Below are positions 32,734-41,979 of a stretch of 42,593 bases of DNA, in pieces. Below the pieces are notes generated by a model. That model made no database searches and was not told where the DNA came from. It saw only the letters and a list, made by a program, of their open reading frames with translations. Origin of the DNA: Parabacteroides sp. An277 (lineage in GTDB: Bacteria; Bacteroidota; Bacteroidia; Bacteroidales; Tannerellaceae). The stretch spans positions 1-42,593 of the forward strand of contig NZ_NFJB01000028.1 of assembly GCF_002159645.1 (NCBI RefSeq), in the 5' to 3' direction. Position 1 is the stretch's first letter. The number at the start of each line of letters is the position of its first letter. The position numbers and the translations under genes are program-made.

Positions 32734-35700
32734 TTATCGCACCACTACTTTCTCCGTCTGGGTCTCACCGCTTGCGTTTTGGGCTGTGATAAGGTAGATG
32801 CCATCCGGGAGGTAGAGTTCGAAGCTGCATACACCGGCTTTCGTATGCTTTACTTGTGCGCCGTTCATCGTATAGACCCGGATGTCCTTGAGCGGTACGT
32901 TCGACGTCACCATCACCCGGTTGCCCGACAGCGTGTAGATTTGGATGTCGCTCGTCTCGATGACCTCGTTTGCCGTCGGTGTACCGGCGCGGAGGAAGTA
33001 ACGGCCGCTGGTGCTGGCGGGTATCGTCAGCGTTGTCCCCTCATGGAGCGGAGTTTCCGTTTTCTTCTCGGCATCGTAGAGCGTCGCGCTGCTGAAGTGG
33101 TTCAGTCCCTCGAACGACAATGTGACCATCTCCGTGCTATTCCCATAGATGCCCACCGGAATATTATAGAGTTCCGAAGTCCGGTTGATACTCGTCGCCA
33201 TCGTTCCGGCAACGGTATAGATTGTCGGCACATCGCTCAGGTTCGAATCCAGGAACAGCTCCGCATCCTCGCTCGTCTCATACGTTGCTTTTGCCGTTGC
33301 ATCGTAGGCAATCGCCGCCCGGCTTGTCTTGCCGTCTGCCGTTTTTGCCGTTAGGATGAGGGCGTTGGTGTTTGTGTTGCTATCCTCTGTTTCACCTAAG
33401 ACTTGCATATCTTTGGTAAAGGTTACAGATACAGGTTCTGTTGCATTATCTGCTTTCCGTACAAAGAAGGAGCGGAGAGGCGGAACAAGAGGCGCTGTGG
33501 TAGAACCGGTCGTTATCCAATCGTTCTCTGAAACAGAAATAATATTCTGCACACCATCTTCATCGTTAAACCAATAAGCACTACCTACACCGTCATTCTC
33601 ATTAAGGAATGCTTTCATATCCAGATGTGCCATAAATGGGTTGCCGATTAGGTAGTATTGGTTATCGCCACTCAGTGTTACCGTATGCAACGGTGTTGTT
33701 CCTGTCGCATCTGAGGCAGGTGTTATTTGCAACTTACCTGCATTCTTTCTGGAATCTGGCATACTACCATTATTACTATTCTCTGAAGGTGTAAGCTGGT
33801 TATCATCTCCTACCGTATAATAACTATAGGAATTATCTGCTTTCGGCAAACGGAAAATAGCATTTTCTACTTCTTTTCCTTCTACACTTGGCATATCCAG
33901 CACTTTCAACGAGAAACCTTCGCCCGGTTTGTATTCATCATATACATTATTATATACTGCGCTCCAGTTTCCTGCAACAGCACGTTCGCCTGTATCACCA
34001 GTACCAACACCAACCATCGTAGCACCTGAACCTTTCCATCCACGTTGATAAACGGAAGGCTTAATACGGCTATTGGTATTATCGTAGCCGTTTGGATTAG
34101 AATCTTCATAATCTTTTTTATCAAAGTAGATATTTGAGAAATATTCTTGTTCTTCCGTTCCTTTATCACTATCCGTATAGAAATCCCCAGCTACTACGCC
34201 TTGCAGCGGAGAGGCCAATGTATGCCATTGGTTGCTTTCCAGCTTATAATCTACCCACGCCTTTTCGTAAGTCAGCAACTCGGCATGAAGCATCTCGGCA
34301 TTTGGCTCGAAGTGGATTTGGTCTACTTCGTTGGTGTAGTAGGGTTCGCAATCGTAGTTTGTACCATCATCTGCTAACTTCACCATCAAATCGTATTCGA
34401 TGTTTGTGGTAGCTGAACCGGTTACGCCTGTTCCTTCAGTTGTCTCTAAGTTCAGAATTGGATGTGTTCCTGTTCCGGCGGTAGCTGCATACAATTCAAC
34501 CTGCTTATCTGTCGGAATTGTTACTTGCGTGAACTTCATTGGGACGTAGCCTTGATGCGTTTTCGTATAATCTGTATAATCATTCCCTTTCTTTAATTCA
34601 TCCTTCTTGGAACGTACCCAGTTGTCATCATTATTCCAGTTAGCATCAGCATCACCTACCCACTTTTGATATTCGGGGACAACTTTCATGGTTACCAATA
34701 AGTTTCCAAAGCAAGAACCTCCGTTATCATCTTCTGTGTCATTATCGTTATTATTATCTTGTTCCTCAAAATGCACATCAAAAGTATAATAATACCCTTC
34801 GCGAGGTGTAAACTTAAACGTTGTTACTCCATCGGGCATCAATGTACCTGTTTGTTCTGTCAAATTGAATTGAAGCTTCATTACGTCTGTAGCTTCATAA
34901 GTATTTCCAGTTCGAGTTTGGGCATATAATGAAACTAATTTACCAATGCTATACTCATGCCTATCAAAATCAGGGTCGGCGAATATCGCACTTAATGCCG
35001 GGTCATTCGAATAACGTAAGAACAGTTCGTGTTCACTTTCATTCGCCATCATTTTTAATGTAACATTTCCATCTCCATTTGCAGGTTGAGCATTCCGAAG
35101 CGGGATATTTATCGTTACATCATTCGTTGTATTTTCTGCTGGCACATAAGCTTTCTCTATTTGCTCTAATCCAACGCGGAACACAGGGTCGTTAGTCCAT
35201 TCACTTGGATAGGTAACATCATTGAAACCTACATCCAATTTCGGAGAATCGCCTTCCGTATCCAGATTCAAAAAAATTGGATTCCAGCAGAATATAGCAG
35301 TCTTTAATTCTTCATTGTTTTCAAATTGACTTTCTATGTTAATCGGTTTAATAACCAAATTCAATCCATTTTCTTGAATGCGGATTTGTCGGCGAGATTG
35401 GTGCAATACCAAACGAGTATTTAACATACCTGTCCCTTGTTCATTCAATAATTTGAGAAGTAAATTACGATGCTCTGTAGTAAATACTTCTGTTGCCTGC
35501 TCTGCATCTGTAATATTTGTAGCATCAGGATATTCTTCTCTAAAATATTCCAATGCTTCGGCAATTGTTGGTTCACCATCACTCTGAGGTTCTTCATATT
35601 CAGTTTGTGTCCCAAAGAACCAATCGAAATACACAGTTCCATAGCGTTCTTCATCGTACTTTATTGGATCATTACTTCCCGTACGATAATACATCATCTG

Positions 35701-38394
35701 AATACCAAAATCAAATACCTGACCGGCGCAATAGGTACGCACATCTTCATTTCCTATTACTTCGCCATTAATCTTTATCGAATTCCATCCCGTAACGCTG
35801 AAATTACTTCGGATTGCGCAATCTCCATCCGGATTATCAAACGTTGGCCACCCGGATTCATCTTGGTTTTCTGTACCATCGCCAGTAGGTTTATGGTCTC
35901 TCATCAACAACCAATAGCCACGCAAAGGCGTTAATTCCGCTTGGATATCTACTGTTATTTGTCGTTCCTCGTTCTCATCTTCGCCTCCTCTTCTGTAAAA
36001 GCCATATAGAGCAGGCTCTCCTGTTCCCGCAATATTATTATCTGCTGCTAAATTATCTTTGCCATCTGTATATTTTTCATTCTTATCGAAGTTCCAGTAA
36101 TAATAAAGCGTACCGTACTGTTCATTGTATCCATTTTCTTCCTCAGCATTTCCTATATAGACTGCTGCATATTTTATGGCTTCATTTATATCGCTTGTTT
36201 CAGCATACTTCTCCCGATACAGCAACGTATCAATGAAACAGAAATCAATACCATCTACAGCATTCTCATTCTCCTGATATTGGTCTCCTCCTAAACGGGA
36301 ATAAAGTTGTTCCCAGTTCAGGCTAATGTTTACCATTGTCCTCTCATCGCAGCTTACCCTTTTCTGGGTTGCGGTGGCTGTCGGACGTGCCATATACACT
36401 TGTATCTTATCGAGTTGCAAATCGGCACCGGTTGTTCCGGAACTGACGTTATCCAACTGCAAGCAATATTCGTTGTAATAAATATCGCTTGAACCATTGA
36501 TAAAAGAGAAATAGACCTGTTGCCATTCATCTTTATGCGTAATTTGTCCGGAGTTATGGCTATAGATAGTTTGCCATTGGTTATCTCCCTCATTCCTTCC
36601 CATGATGGAGAAGCGGATACCCACATCGGTATTTGTTAAGTCTCCTGCAACAATTCCTCCAGATGGAGAATTAACCAACGCTGTAACGAACAGCTCCGCT
36701 CCGGCGCAAAGGGTATTGCGGAAAGGCAACTGAGCGATAACACCGGGACGATCGGAAAGGTCGGCTTGCATAAAGTATGTGTCGCCTTCGTATTTAGGGG
36801 TTTGACTATGGGCAAATCCATAATATCCCCATACGGGAGTATTAGATTCATAAAGTGTAAGTACGTCTTTGTTCAAAGTCGCATTATCACTATATGCTCT
36901 ATGTGGTCCGCCATCATGAAATCCATACGAGGAAGCCTCCCAAGGCATAGGAAAATGATAATATTGGTTTCCGTCTTCTCCATATTGATTCCCGATAACA
37001 GGGTCATAATCAAAATTCAATTCTGTAAGCAAGTCATATCTGGAACTTAAATAGTCTTCCGTTCTATTAGGATAAAACGTTCGCAAATTTGGCATTTCCA
37101 CCAACTCCGTCCCTTCATCAAAGATAAGGGTGTACTTGATTAGGTTGTTATTGTATGTATGACCATTCCCTAAAGTCATATTTTTTGTGACCCTAATTTC
37201 TACAGACGTACCATCTGGAATCTCTTGGTCTGGATAAATGATATGAAAGAAACGATCTCGGTCATCTAACTGGATTTCATTTGCTGGCTCAGTTATATTA
37301 TCACCATCTCTTTTCGCTAATTGTATCCTGGCTGCGTTATTTGCATCAACATAAACAGTTATTTCATCATTCTGCATCGCATAACCAAGATCCAAAGTTT
37401 CCACCGGTACCTTATAATTCTGCGCATCCATACGCAAGCCTACTATCTCCGGTGTATTATTACTGACATGCTTTGTTGGGAAATGAATGGTATATTCCGC
37501 CACGAAAGGTTTCTCTCCCGTTATCTCTTCGTTCTGTTCGTACAGTTTTCTTCGATATAAGAAATCATCATTCTCATCAGTTACGTCATCCGGCCTTTGA
37601 ATTGAGCGGATATAATAAATCAGACGATGGCCGATAGTTGGTTCATAGCAGTTCTGTTGTCCTTCTAGTTGGCCGTTGGGCATAAACGCCCCATATGTTG
37701 TCCCTTGATCAGATTCTACCGATACAAATTCCTTATCTCCATAATCCATATAGATAGAGACATCACAAGCAACTATAAACTCATCTTCATAATTCTCCGC
37801 ATCTATTCTTGGATAGCTAAATCGAACACCATATAAACTATTATGATTAAATTGATCTGTCAAAGGATTCCCCACATAACCATTTTGTAGACGATAAAAT
37901 ATGCCATTACTTCCTACTGGTCGTAACAAGTCATTTATCACATTACCACTAGCATTCGTTTGGACAAATGTCCCATCTGTCTTATAATTATACCAACGCT
38001 GATACGTTTTATTATTGGAAGAAAAAATCTCTATTCTTCCTTCTTGGCGAACACTTACATCCGGAGAATAAAGCGTAACAGTTTGCCCCGGATAAACATA
38101 TATCGTATCAACCGTTTGATGAGCAGGCTGGATTTTTATATCACCTCCTATTGTAAAAAAAGGCACTTCATCTGTATCCTCAAACCGGTCTAAATCCGTA
38201 TTTACTCCCTTCCTCAAATCATGCCATTTGGTCGGGCCATAACCATTATCGAGCCCTTCTGTCTTATGGATGATAGTATAATCCTCATAATTTGTCTTCC
38301 AATATTCTGTATAACTCTGCCCCCAAGCCACGCCAATAGAGCCGGCGAGGAACAGCAAGGGCACGATTAGTTTGTATAGTTTATTTGTTTTCAT
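32734..38394 (-). CDS. Giant secreted surface protein with T9SS-like C-terminal domain
   Basis: An 1886-residue protein. A signal peptide (about residues 1-25, ending GVAWG) starts it. The remainder is Asn/Asp/Tyr/Thr-rich and beta-strand-rich, typical of exported Bacteroidales adhesin-like proteins. A region near 535-680 (GAELFVTALVNSPSGG, LQLDKIQVYMARP) looks like a jelly-roll, carbohydrate-binding-module-like domain. The last 75 or so residues resemble a type IX secretion/sorting domain: IYTLSGNRV, DIRVYTMNGAQV, LPDGIYLITAQ and a basic end KVVVR. No enzyme motif is visible. It lies downstream of a fimbrial operon and a toxin-antitoxin pair on the same strand. A surface adhesin or fimbria-associated role is a guess. 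Confidence 0.8.
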   Translation of the reverse strand: MKTNKLYKLIVPLLFLAGSIGVAWGQSYTEYWKTNYEDYTIIHKTEGLDNGYGPTKWHDLRKGVNTDLDRFEDTDEVPFFTIGGDIKIQPAHQTVDTIYVYPGQTVTLYSPDVSVRQEGRIEIFSSNNKTYQRWYNYKTDGTFVQTNASGNVINDLLRPVGSNGIFYRLQNGYVGNPLTDQFNHNSLYGVRFSYPRIDAENYEDEFIVACDVSIYMDYGDKEFVSVESDQGTTYGAFMPNGQLEGQQNCYEPTIGHRLIYYIRSIQRPDDVTDENDDFLYRRKLYEQNEEITGEKPFVAEYTIHFPTKHVSNNTPEIVGLRMDAQNYKVPVETLDLGYAMQNDEITVYVDANNAARIQLAKRDGDNITEPANEIQLDDRDRFFHIIYPDQEIPDGTSVEIRVTKNMTLGNGHTYNNNLIKYTLIFDEGTELVEMPNLRTFYPNRTEDYLSSRYDLLTELNFDYDPVIGNQYGEDGNQYYHFPMPWEASSYGFHDGGPHRAYSDNATLNKDVLTLYESNTPVWGYYGFAHSQTPKYEGDTYFMQADLSDRPGVIAQLPFRNTLCAGAELFVTALVNSPSGGIVAGDLTNTDVGIRFSIMGRNEGDNQWQTIYSHNSGQITHKDEWQQVYFSFINGSSDIYYNEYCLQLDNVSSGTTGADLQLDKIQVYMARPTATATQKRVSCDERTMVNISLNWEQLYSRLGGDQYQENENAVDGIDFCFIDTLLYREKYAETSDINEAIKYAAVYIGNAEEENGYNEQYGTLYYYWNFDKNEKYTDGKDNLAADNNIAGTGEPALYGFYRRGGEDENEERQITVDIQAELTPLRGYWLLMRDHKPTGDGTENQDESGWPTFDNPDGDCAIRSNFSVTGWNSIKINGEVIGNEDVRTYCAGQVFDFGIQMMYYRTGSNDPIKYDEERYGTVYFDWFFGTQTEYEEPQSDGEPTIAEALEYFREEYPDATNITDAEQATEVFTTEHRNLLLKLLNEQGTGMLNTRLVLHQSRRQIRIQENGLNLVIKPINIESQFENNEELKTAIFCWNPIFLNLDTEGDSPKLDVGFNDVTYPSEWTNDPVFRVGLEQIEKAYVPAENTTNDVTINIPLRNAQPANGDGNVTLKMMANESEHELFLRYSNDPALSAIFADPDFDRHEYSIGKLVSLYAQTRTGNTYEATDVMKLQFNLTEQTGTLMPDGVTTFKFTPREGYYYTFDVHFEEQDNNNDNDTEDDNGGSCFGNLLVTMKVVPEYQKWVGDADANWNNDDNWVRSKKDELKKGNDYTDYTKTHQGYVPMKFTQVTIPTDKQVELYAATAGTGTHPILNLETTEGTGVTGSATTNIEYDLMVKLADDGTNYDCEPYYTNEVDQIHFEPNAEMLHAELLTYEKAWVDYKLESNQWHTLASPLQGVVAGDFYTDSDKGTEEQEYFSNIYFDKKDYEDSNPNGYDNTNSRIKPSVYQRGWKGSGATMVGVGTGDTGERAVAGNWSAVYNNVYDEYKPGEGFSLKVLDMPSVEGKEVENAIFRLPKADNSYSYYTVGDDNQLTPSENSNNGSMPDSRKNAGKLQITPASDATGTTPLHTVTLSGDNQYYLIGNPFMAHLDMKAFLNENDGVGSAYWFNDEDGVQNIISVSENDWITTGSTTAPLVPPLRSFFVRKADNATEPVSVTFTKDMQVLGETEDSNTNTNALILTAKTADGKTSRAAIAYDATAKATYETSEDAELFLDSNLSDVPTIYTVAGTMATSINRTSELYNIPVGIYGNSTEMVTLSFEGLNHFSSATLYDAEKKTETPLHEGTTLTIPASTSGRYFLRAGTPTANEVIETSDIQIYTLSGNRVMVTSNVPLKDIRVYTMNGAQVKHTKAGVCSFELYLPDGIYLITAQNASGETQTEKVVVR

Positions 38395-38610
38395 TTCCGT
38401 GTTATTTAAAGTATTGTTATTTAATCTATTGTCTTATGAAAAAGCGGTGCGTGGGTGAAGGCTCTCCGAGTGGGTTTCGACACCTATAGGAACCCCTGTT
38501 CAGGAGGCTGCCCGCGCGGCACGTTTTTCCGTTGTTTTGGTGTTGTGTCGTTCCGTCTTTTTCGAAGGAAGGGGAGAAAAATGAGAGGCTGTATCATAAT
38601 GGGTATATAG

Positions 38611-38712
38611 CACACAGATTACACGGATTAGACAGATAACCACAGATTTATTTAATTATAAATCAATAAAAAAGAATCTGCGATCATCTGTTAAATCTGC
38701 GTCATCTGTGTG
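38611..38712. repeat. Imperfect inverted repeat made of the dispersed ATCTG-type element
   Basis: Arms of 38 bp (38611-38648 and 38675-38712) pair at roughly three quarters of positions, with a 26-bp AT-rich centre. The right arm also matches 1820-1854 (29 of 35). The element fills much of the 351-bp gap 38395-38745 between the toxin gene and the giant gene. The remainder of the gap shows no open frame and no clear TAnnTTTG box for the giant gene. Confidence 0.7.
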
Positions 38713-38745
38713 CCATTTTCTATTTTGACACAGCTCCATGTCCTT

Positions 38746-39087
38746 TTACAGTAAGTTATTCCTTTTCAATATCTCTTTAAGTTCAGCTTCAGTAACGTTG
38801 TTCTGATCAGACTTATCATAGATATAGACAAGGTAAATATGCGTTTCTTCGATGGCCACTATTATCGTATAGGTGACAACCCTTAGGCCGCCACGTTTTC
38901 CTTTGCCTTTCGAAACCACGCCCATGCGGATTTTTCGCATGTTGTTTCCTAATGAAGTACCTAACGCCGGATTGGCTTCCAAGCTATCCAACAATCTTTC
39001 ATAGTCCTCAACGAAAGAGGCGTAACGCTTTTTCAGGCGTTTGGCTGCTTTCATGAATTGGGATAATGGTTTGATAGTGTACTTCAT
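38746..39087 (-). CDS. RelE/ParE-family toxin of a type II toxin-antitoxin system
   Basis: A 113-residue basic protein of the RelE/ParE fold: MKYTIKPLSQFMKAAKRLKKRY (helix pair), LGNNMRKIRMGV (central strands), GGLRVVTYTI and IYLVYIYDKSDQNN near the C-terminus. The RelE-type members cleave mRNA on the ribosome, while ParE-type members inhibit gyrase; the sequence alone does not separate them. The start overlaps the antitoxin stop by 4 bases, the usual coupling. Length is slightly above the typical 90-100 residues. Confidence 0.85.
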   Translation of the reverse strand: MKYTIKPLSQFMKAAKRLKKRYASFVEDYERLLDSLEANPALGTSLGNNMRKIRMGVVSKGKGKRGGLRVVTYTIIVAIEETHIYLVYIYDKSDQNNVTEAELKEILKRNNLL

Positions 39088-39293
39088 ATCGCATCTTCTT
39101 TTCGTAATTCCTCTAAAAACTCACGGGCAGAGAGGCGGCATTCCCGTTTGCCTTTCCGAACCAATTTCAGTTCTTCTAAAGCCTCACTGAATTCAGTCAG
39201 AACCTCTTCTTTCGAAAGTACCGATTCATTCTTTCCATAGATGCGTGTGGATGCCTTCTTGTTGCGCTCCGCAGGTCTCATCGTCGTGTCCAT
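39084..39293 (-). CDS. Antitoxin partner of the RelE-type toxin
   Basis: A 69-residue charged protein directly upstream of the toxin gene and overlapping it by 4 bases. The N-terminus is basic (MRPAERNKKAS); the C-terminal half is helical and acidic/basic (EFSEALEELKLVRKG, LSAREFLEELRKED), as expected for the toxin-wrapping part. I do not recognise a DNA-binding class with confidence. It would neutralise the toxin and probably autoregulate the pair. Confidence 0.75.
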   Translation of the reverse strand: MDTTMRPAERNKKASTRIYGKNESVLSKEEVLTEFSEALEELKLVRKGKRECRLSAREFLEELRKEDAI

Positions 39294-39325
39294 ACTTGTT
39301 TCTCCTATTATTAGTTAAGATGCCG

Positions 39326-39333
39326 CAAAGATA
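39326..39333 (-). promoter_or_regulatory. -7 box of the toxin-antitoxin promoter
   Basis: The minus strand reads TATCTTTG, matching TAnnTTTG, 32 bases before the antitoxin ATG. The antitoxin also has AGGAGAAACAAGT before its start. Confidence 0.6.
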
Positions 39334-39558
39334 CGTTTTTTCGGTGAAATACTTGCCTGTGGATGAATGGAAAAATACATCAACTTACCCTTTCTGCTTC
39401 TCCGCGAAGCAGACGTTTTTTGACACAACATGTTCGATTTATCTCCGAAGGAAACGCCTTTCCTCCGGTTGCCGTTCGTTAGGGCGGCTTGTCCGGAATC
39501 CGTGCAGGCGTTGCTTCGCGCCAAGATTGTTTTGTATTTCCTTTCATGCTTCTTTCTT

Positions 39559-40918
39559 TTAGAGTTCGATGATGATGGGGGATGCTTCTGAGGAGGTGGA
39601 GCGGGTCCATTCCGTATCGCCTAATTCTCGAACATGGATAGTTACATCAAATTCGAGGTTTTTATCATCATAATGAGCAATCAGATGCAATGATACACTA
39701 CCTGTCGGAAGAGCCGTAATCTTATCACTTGTAATGGATAAACCGCCATTTGAATCACTTTCGACTTCAAGATCTTCTTCTAATCTTCCATCTTTTGTAT
39801 AAGTCCAAGTAACTCCTGTCGGTGTATCTTGAGAATTGTTATCCTTTAATTTGATAGTCATTTCAACATTACTGCAACCTTCTGGTAAACTTACGGTGTA
39901 ACCATTAATTCCTTTGGATATATCTACAGGAAATGGTTCAGTACCGATAGCCGCTAAATAACATGTTCCTGTAATTTGCAATCGATAGTCTGTAATGTTG
40001 TACTATTAATGGGACGATTCGATTGCGTGGCACATCGAACGCATAAGCTCCTCTTCGTACTTTACCTTCTTCATCAGTAAAAGTAAAATCGAAAGTTTCT
40101 TTGTTGGTAGGAGTTGATTCGTGAAGATAGAACTCGTCATAAAAGTCTCCTTTTACTGTTGTTGTGAACTCGCCTTCAGTCCATTCCATTTCTTCAAATT
40201 GGATATCATCCCATGTCCAAGGAGAAAAATCAGCTTCTTCAGGAACAGCTACTTTATCTTCTCCTATTCGGAACAAATTCGTTGAATGTGGTAGAAAATG
40301 ATGAATGGTTAAAGAAGAAGTACCTGAAGCATGCGTTTCTTGTTTTTCTTTACGTTCATCAATGATGGTAACATTCATCTTAGCAACCATGCAAACAAGC
40401 TCTATACTATATGTCTTTTGTGTAGTAGTTACATTCCAGGTGTCATAAGCAGACATGGGAATATGTTTGTGTTCTAAAACATGATCAATAGCACTTCGTG
40501 GCAATTCAATGGAAGGATCATCAATGATTGATTGAATATCTTCTTCACTATATTCCTCTTCCAGATTAGCTAAAGCATATACTGTTTTGGAACCAGTAGT
40601 TAATGTTGTAGTGAATGATATTTCTTCTGGATTTTTTCCATCAGTTTCTTCCCAAGATAAAGTCTCTTCGATATTACCGCTACTGTTTACAATATATATG
40701 TCTAATGAATGTATCTTCTTTTCTTCATCTAATTCATCTGCATGATGTGCATCGTTATCATCCGTCCGCGTACTCAACCCATCCTTCTCCAATCCCAGCC
40801 GAATCGTGACGGGCACAGTCTCCTGGTTTTCCGTCCCCGGCGTCTCGTCCGCCTCGCAACCGAAGAGGGAGAGGAGGGGCAGGAGGGCGAGGTATTTTAT
40901 GTATTTGTCGTATCTCAT
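39559..40918 (-). pseudogene. Fimbrial accessory subunit lipoprotein gene broken by a 1-bp insertion
   Basis: The first frame (ATG 40918) encodes a lipoprotein signal with Cys21 (LLSLFGC) and a fimbrillin-like beta-sandwich, ending abnormally after VPRNRIVPLIVQ with a stop at 39938. A second frame, shifted by one, continues with TDYRLQITGTCYLAAIGTEP and runs to 39559. Removing one A from CAACATTACAGAC (about 40001-40013) restores VQLTDYRLQITGTCY, a sequence typical of this family. The whole span is 1360 bp, 3n+1, which fits a single insertion. The intact protein would have 452 residues and resemble Mfa3/Mfa4-type minor subunits. It follows the Mfa2-like gene by 10 bp. Phase variation or a sequencing error are alternatives. 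Confidence 0.82.
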
Positions 40919-40928
40919 AACGCGCCTC

Positions 40929-41924
40929 CTATCTTCCTAAGTTGACATCATCCAAGCGGATGGTCCAGTCGTTGACAATGATTTCGAGGCAATGCGCCGT
41001 GCCGCCCGTCGTGTCGAGATAGAGCATGATGACATATTCATCCTGCCGGTCGAGGTACTCCTGCGCTGTCATATCGTGCGACTCCATCTTCGTAAGTAGC
41101 AAGAGGTCGGTCAGGCTTACGTGGAGGAAAGGTTCCGCCTCGCCTTGGTGGGTGATGGCGAGCGACGTCTCCGTACCGTCCAGGAGACGGAGTGTATTCA
41201 GTTCGGCGCACACGGCTTGGTAAGCGGTGTTGCCGTTCGTATCCTCCACCGTCTCCACGCCCTGATAGTAGGGCTGCCAGGAGACGGTCTCGGTCGTAAC
41301 CGGTTCGTTCTGGTAATCCAGGTCACTGTTCTGTGTGGTGGCGGAGATGGTGAAGTCATCTGCATTCAATCCTGTCCCGCTGTTGGCATCAATCAGGACG
41401 AACCGAATCTTATTCGTATTCTTGACGAGCAGGAACTCTGTGTCGGTCTCCCCGCCTTCCGGAATCGTCAGTTCCAACGAACCCTGGAAGAGGCCCAGGA
41501 GTTCGCGGTTCACCGTGCCGTCCTCCTGCTTGACAGCCATTTGCCAATCCGCCATCGGTTCACCCGCTTCCGGACGTGTCCAAGTATAATCCGTATCGTT
41601 CAGTCCCGCCCAAGCGAGCAGTTGGTAGGTGCCCGGCTCCAAGTCAAGCTGGATACGGTTCGATTCCAGTTCCGAGCCGGAGATAGTCTGCGAGCGGAGG
41701 AACTGCCCCGCCTCGTCGTAGATGAAGAGTTCCACCTGTTTGGCTGTCTCCTGGTTGGTCATCTGCGGCACAAAGGCGTCGGCGGACAACATATTATAGG
41801 TATAAGAGAAATGCAGGTAGTGGTCGCACGGCTCGATGTCCTCGTGGATATAATCGCACGACGCCGCGCCCAACTGCATCAATGCCAGTAATGGCAACAT
41901 TCGTAATGTATGATATAGTTTCAT
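40929..41924 (-). CDS. FimB/Mfa2-family fimbrial anchor lipoprotein
   Basis: A 331-residue lipoprotein. The signal ends in LGAASC with Cys23. Acidic residues and a His/Tyr-rich start (YIHEDIEPCDHYLHFSYTYNM) are typical of Mfa2. Two beta-sandwich domains follow (KQVELFIYDEAGQFL, PGTYQLLAWAGL, TNKIRFVLIDANSG). The C-terminus is EIIVNDWTIRLDDVNLGR. In Porphyromonas, Mfa2 anchors the fimbria to the outer membrane and limits its length. The position just downstream of an Mfa1-like stalk gene supports this role. Confidence 0.9.
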   Translation of the reverse strand: MKLYHTLRMLPLLALMQLGAASCDYIHEDIEPCDHYLHFSYTYNMLSADAFVPQMTNQETAKQVELFIYDEAGQFLRSQTISGSELESNRIQLDLEPGTYQLLAWAGLNDTDYTWTRPEAGEPMADWQMAVKQEDGTVNRELLGLFQGSLELTIPEGGETDTEFLLVKNTNKIRFVLIDANSGTGLNADDFTISATTQNSDLDYQNEPVTTETVSWQPYYQGVETVEDTNGNTAYQAVCAELNTLRLLDGTETSLAITHQGEAEPFLHVSLTDLLLLTKMESHDMTAQEYLDRQDEYVIMLYLDTTGGTAHCLEIIVNDWTIRLDDVNLGR

Positions 41925-41979
41925 GTTTTATCAATGAATAATGAATAATTAAAAATTAAAAGTGCTCTTGGCTTTCCGT

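Noticed and set aside
39394-39421. Hairpin CTGCTTC/GAAGCAG followed by a T run on the plus strand
   Set aside because: It has terminator form only on the plus strand, where no gene precedes it. In the direction of the fimbrial operon the stem is followed by AAAGGG.
39315-39524. 69-residue basic frame upstream of the antitoxin
   Set aside because: It overlaps the toxin-antitoxin promoter, has no recognised family and no good start context.
39938-40013. Programmed ribosomal frameshift in the fimbrial subunit gene
   Set aside because: No slippery heptamer or downstream pseudoknot is visible at the frame change. A 1-bp insertion explains it more simply.
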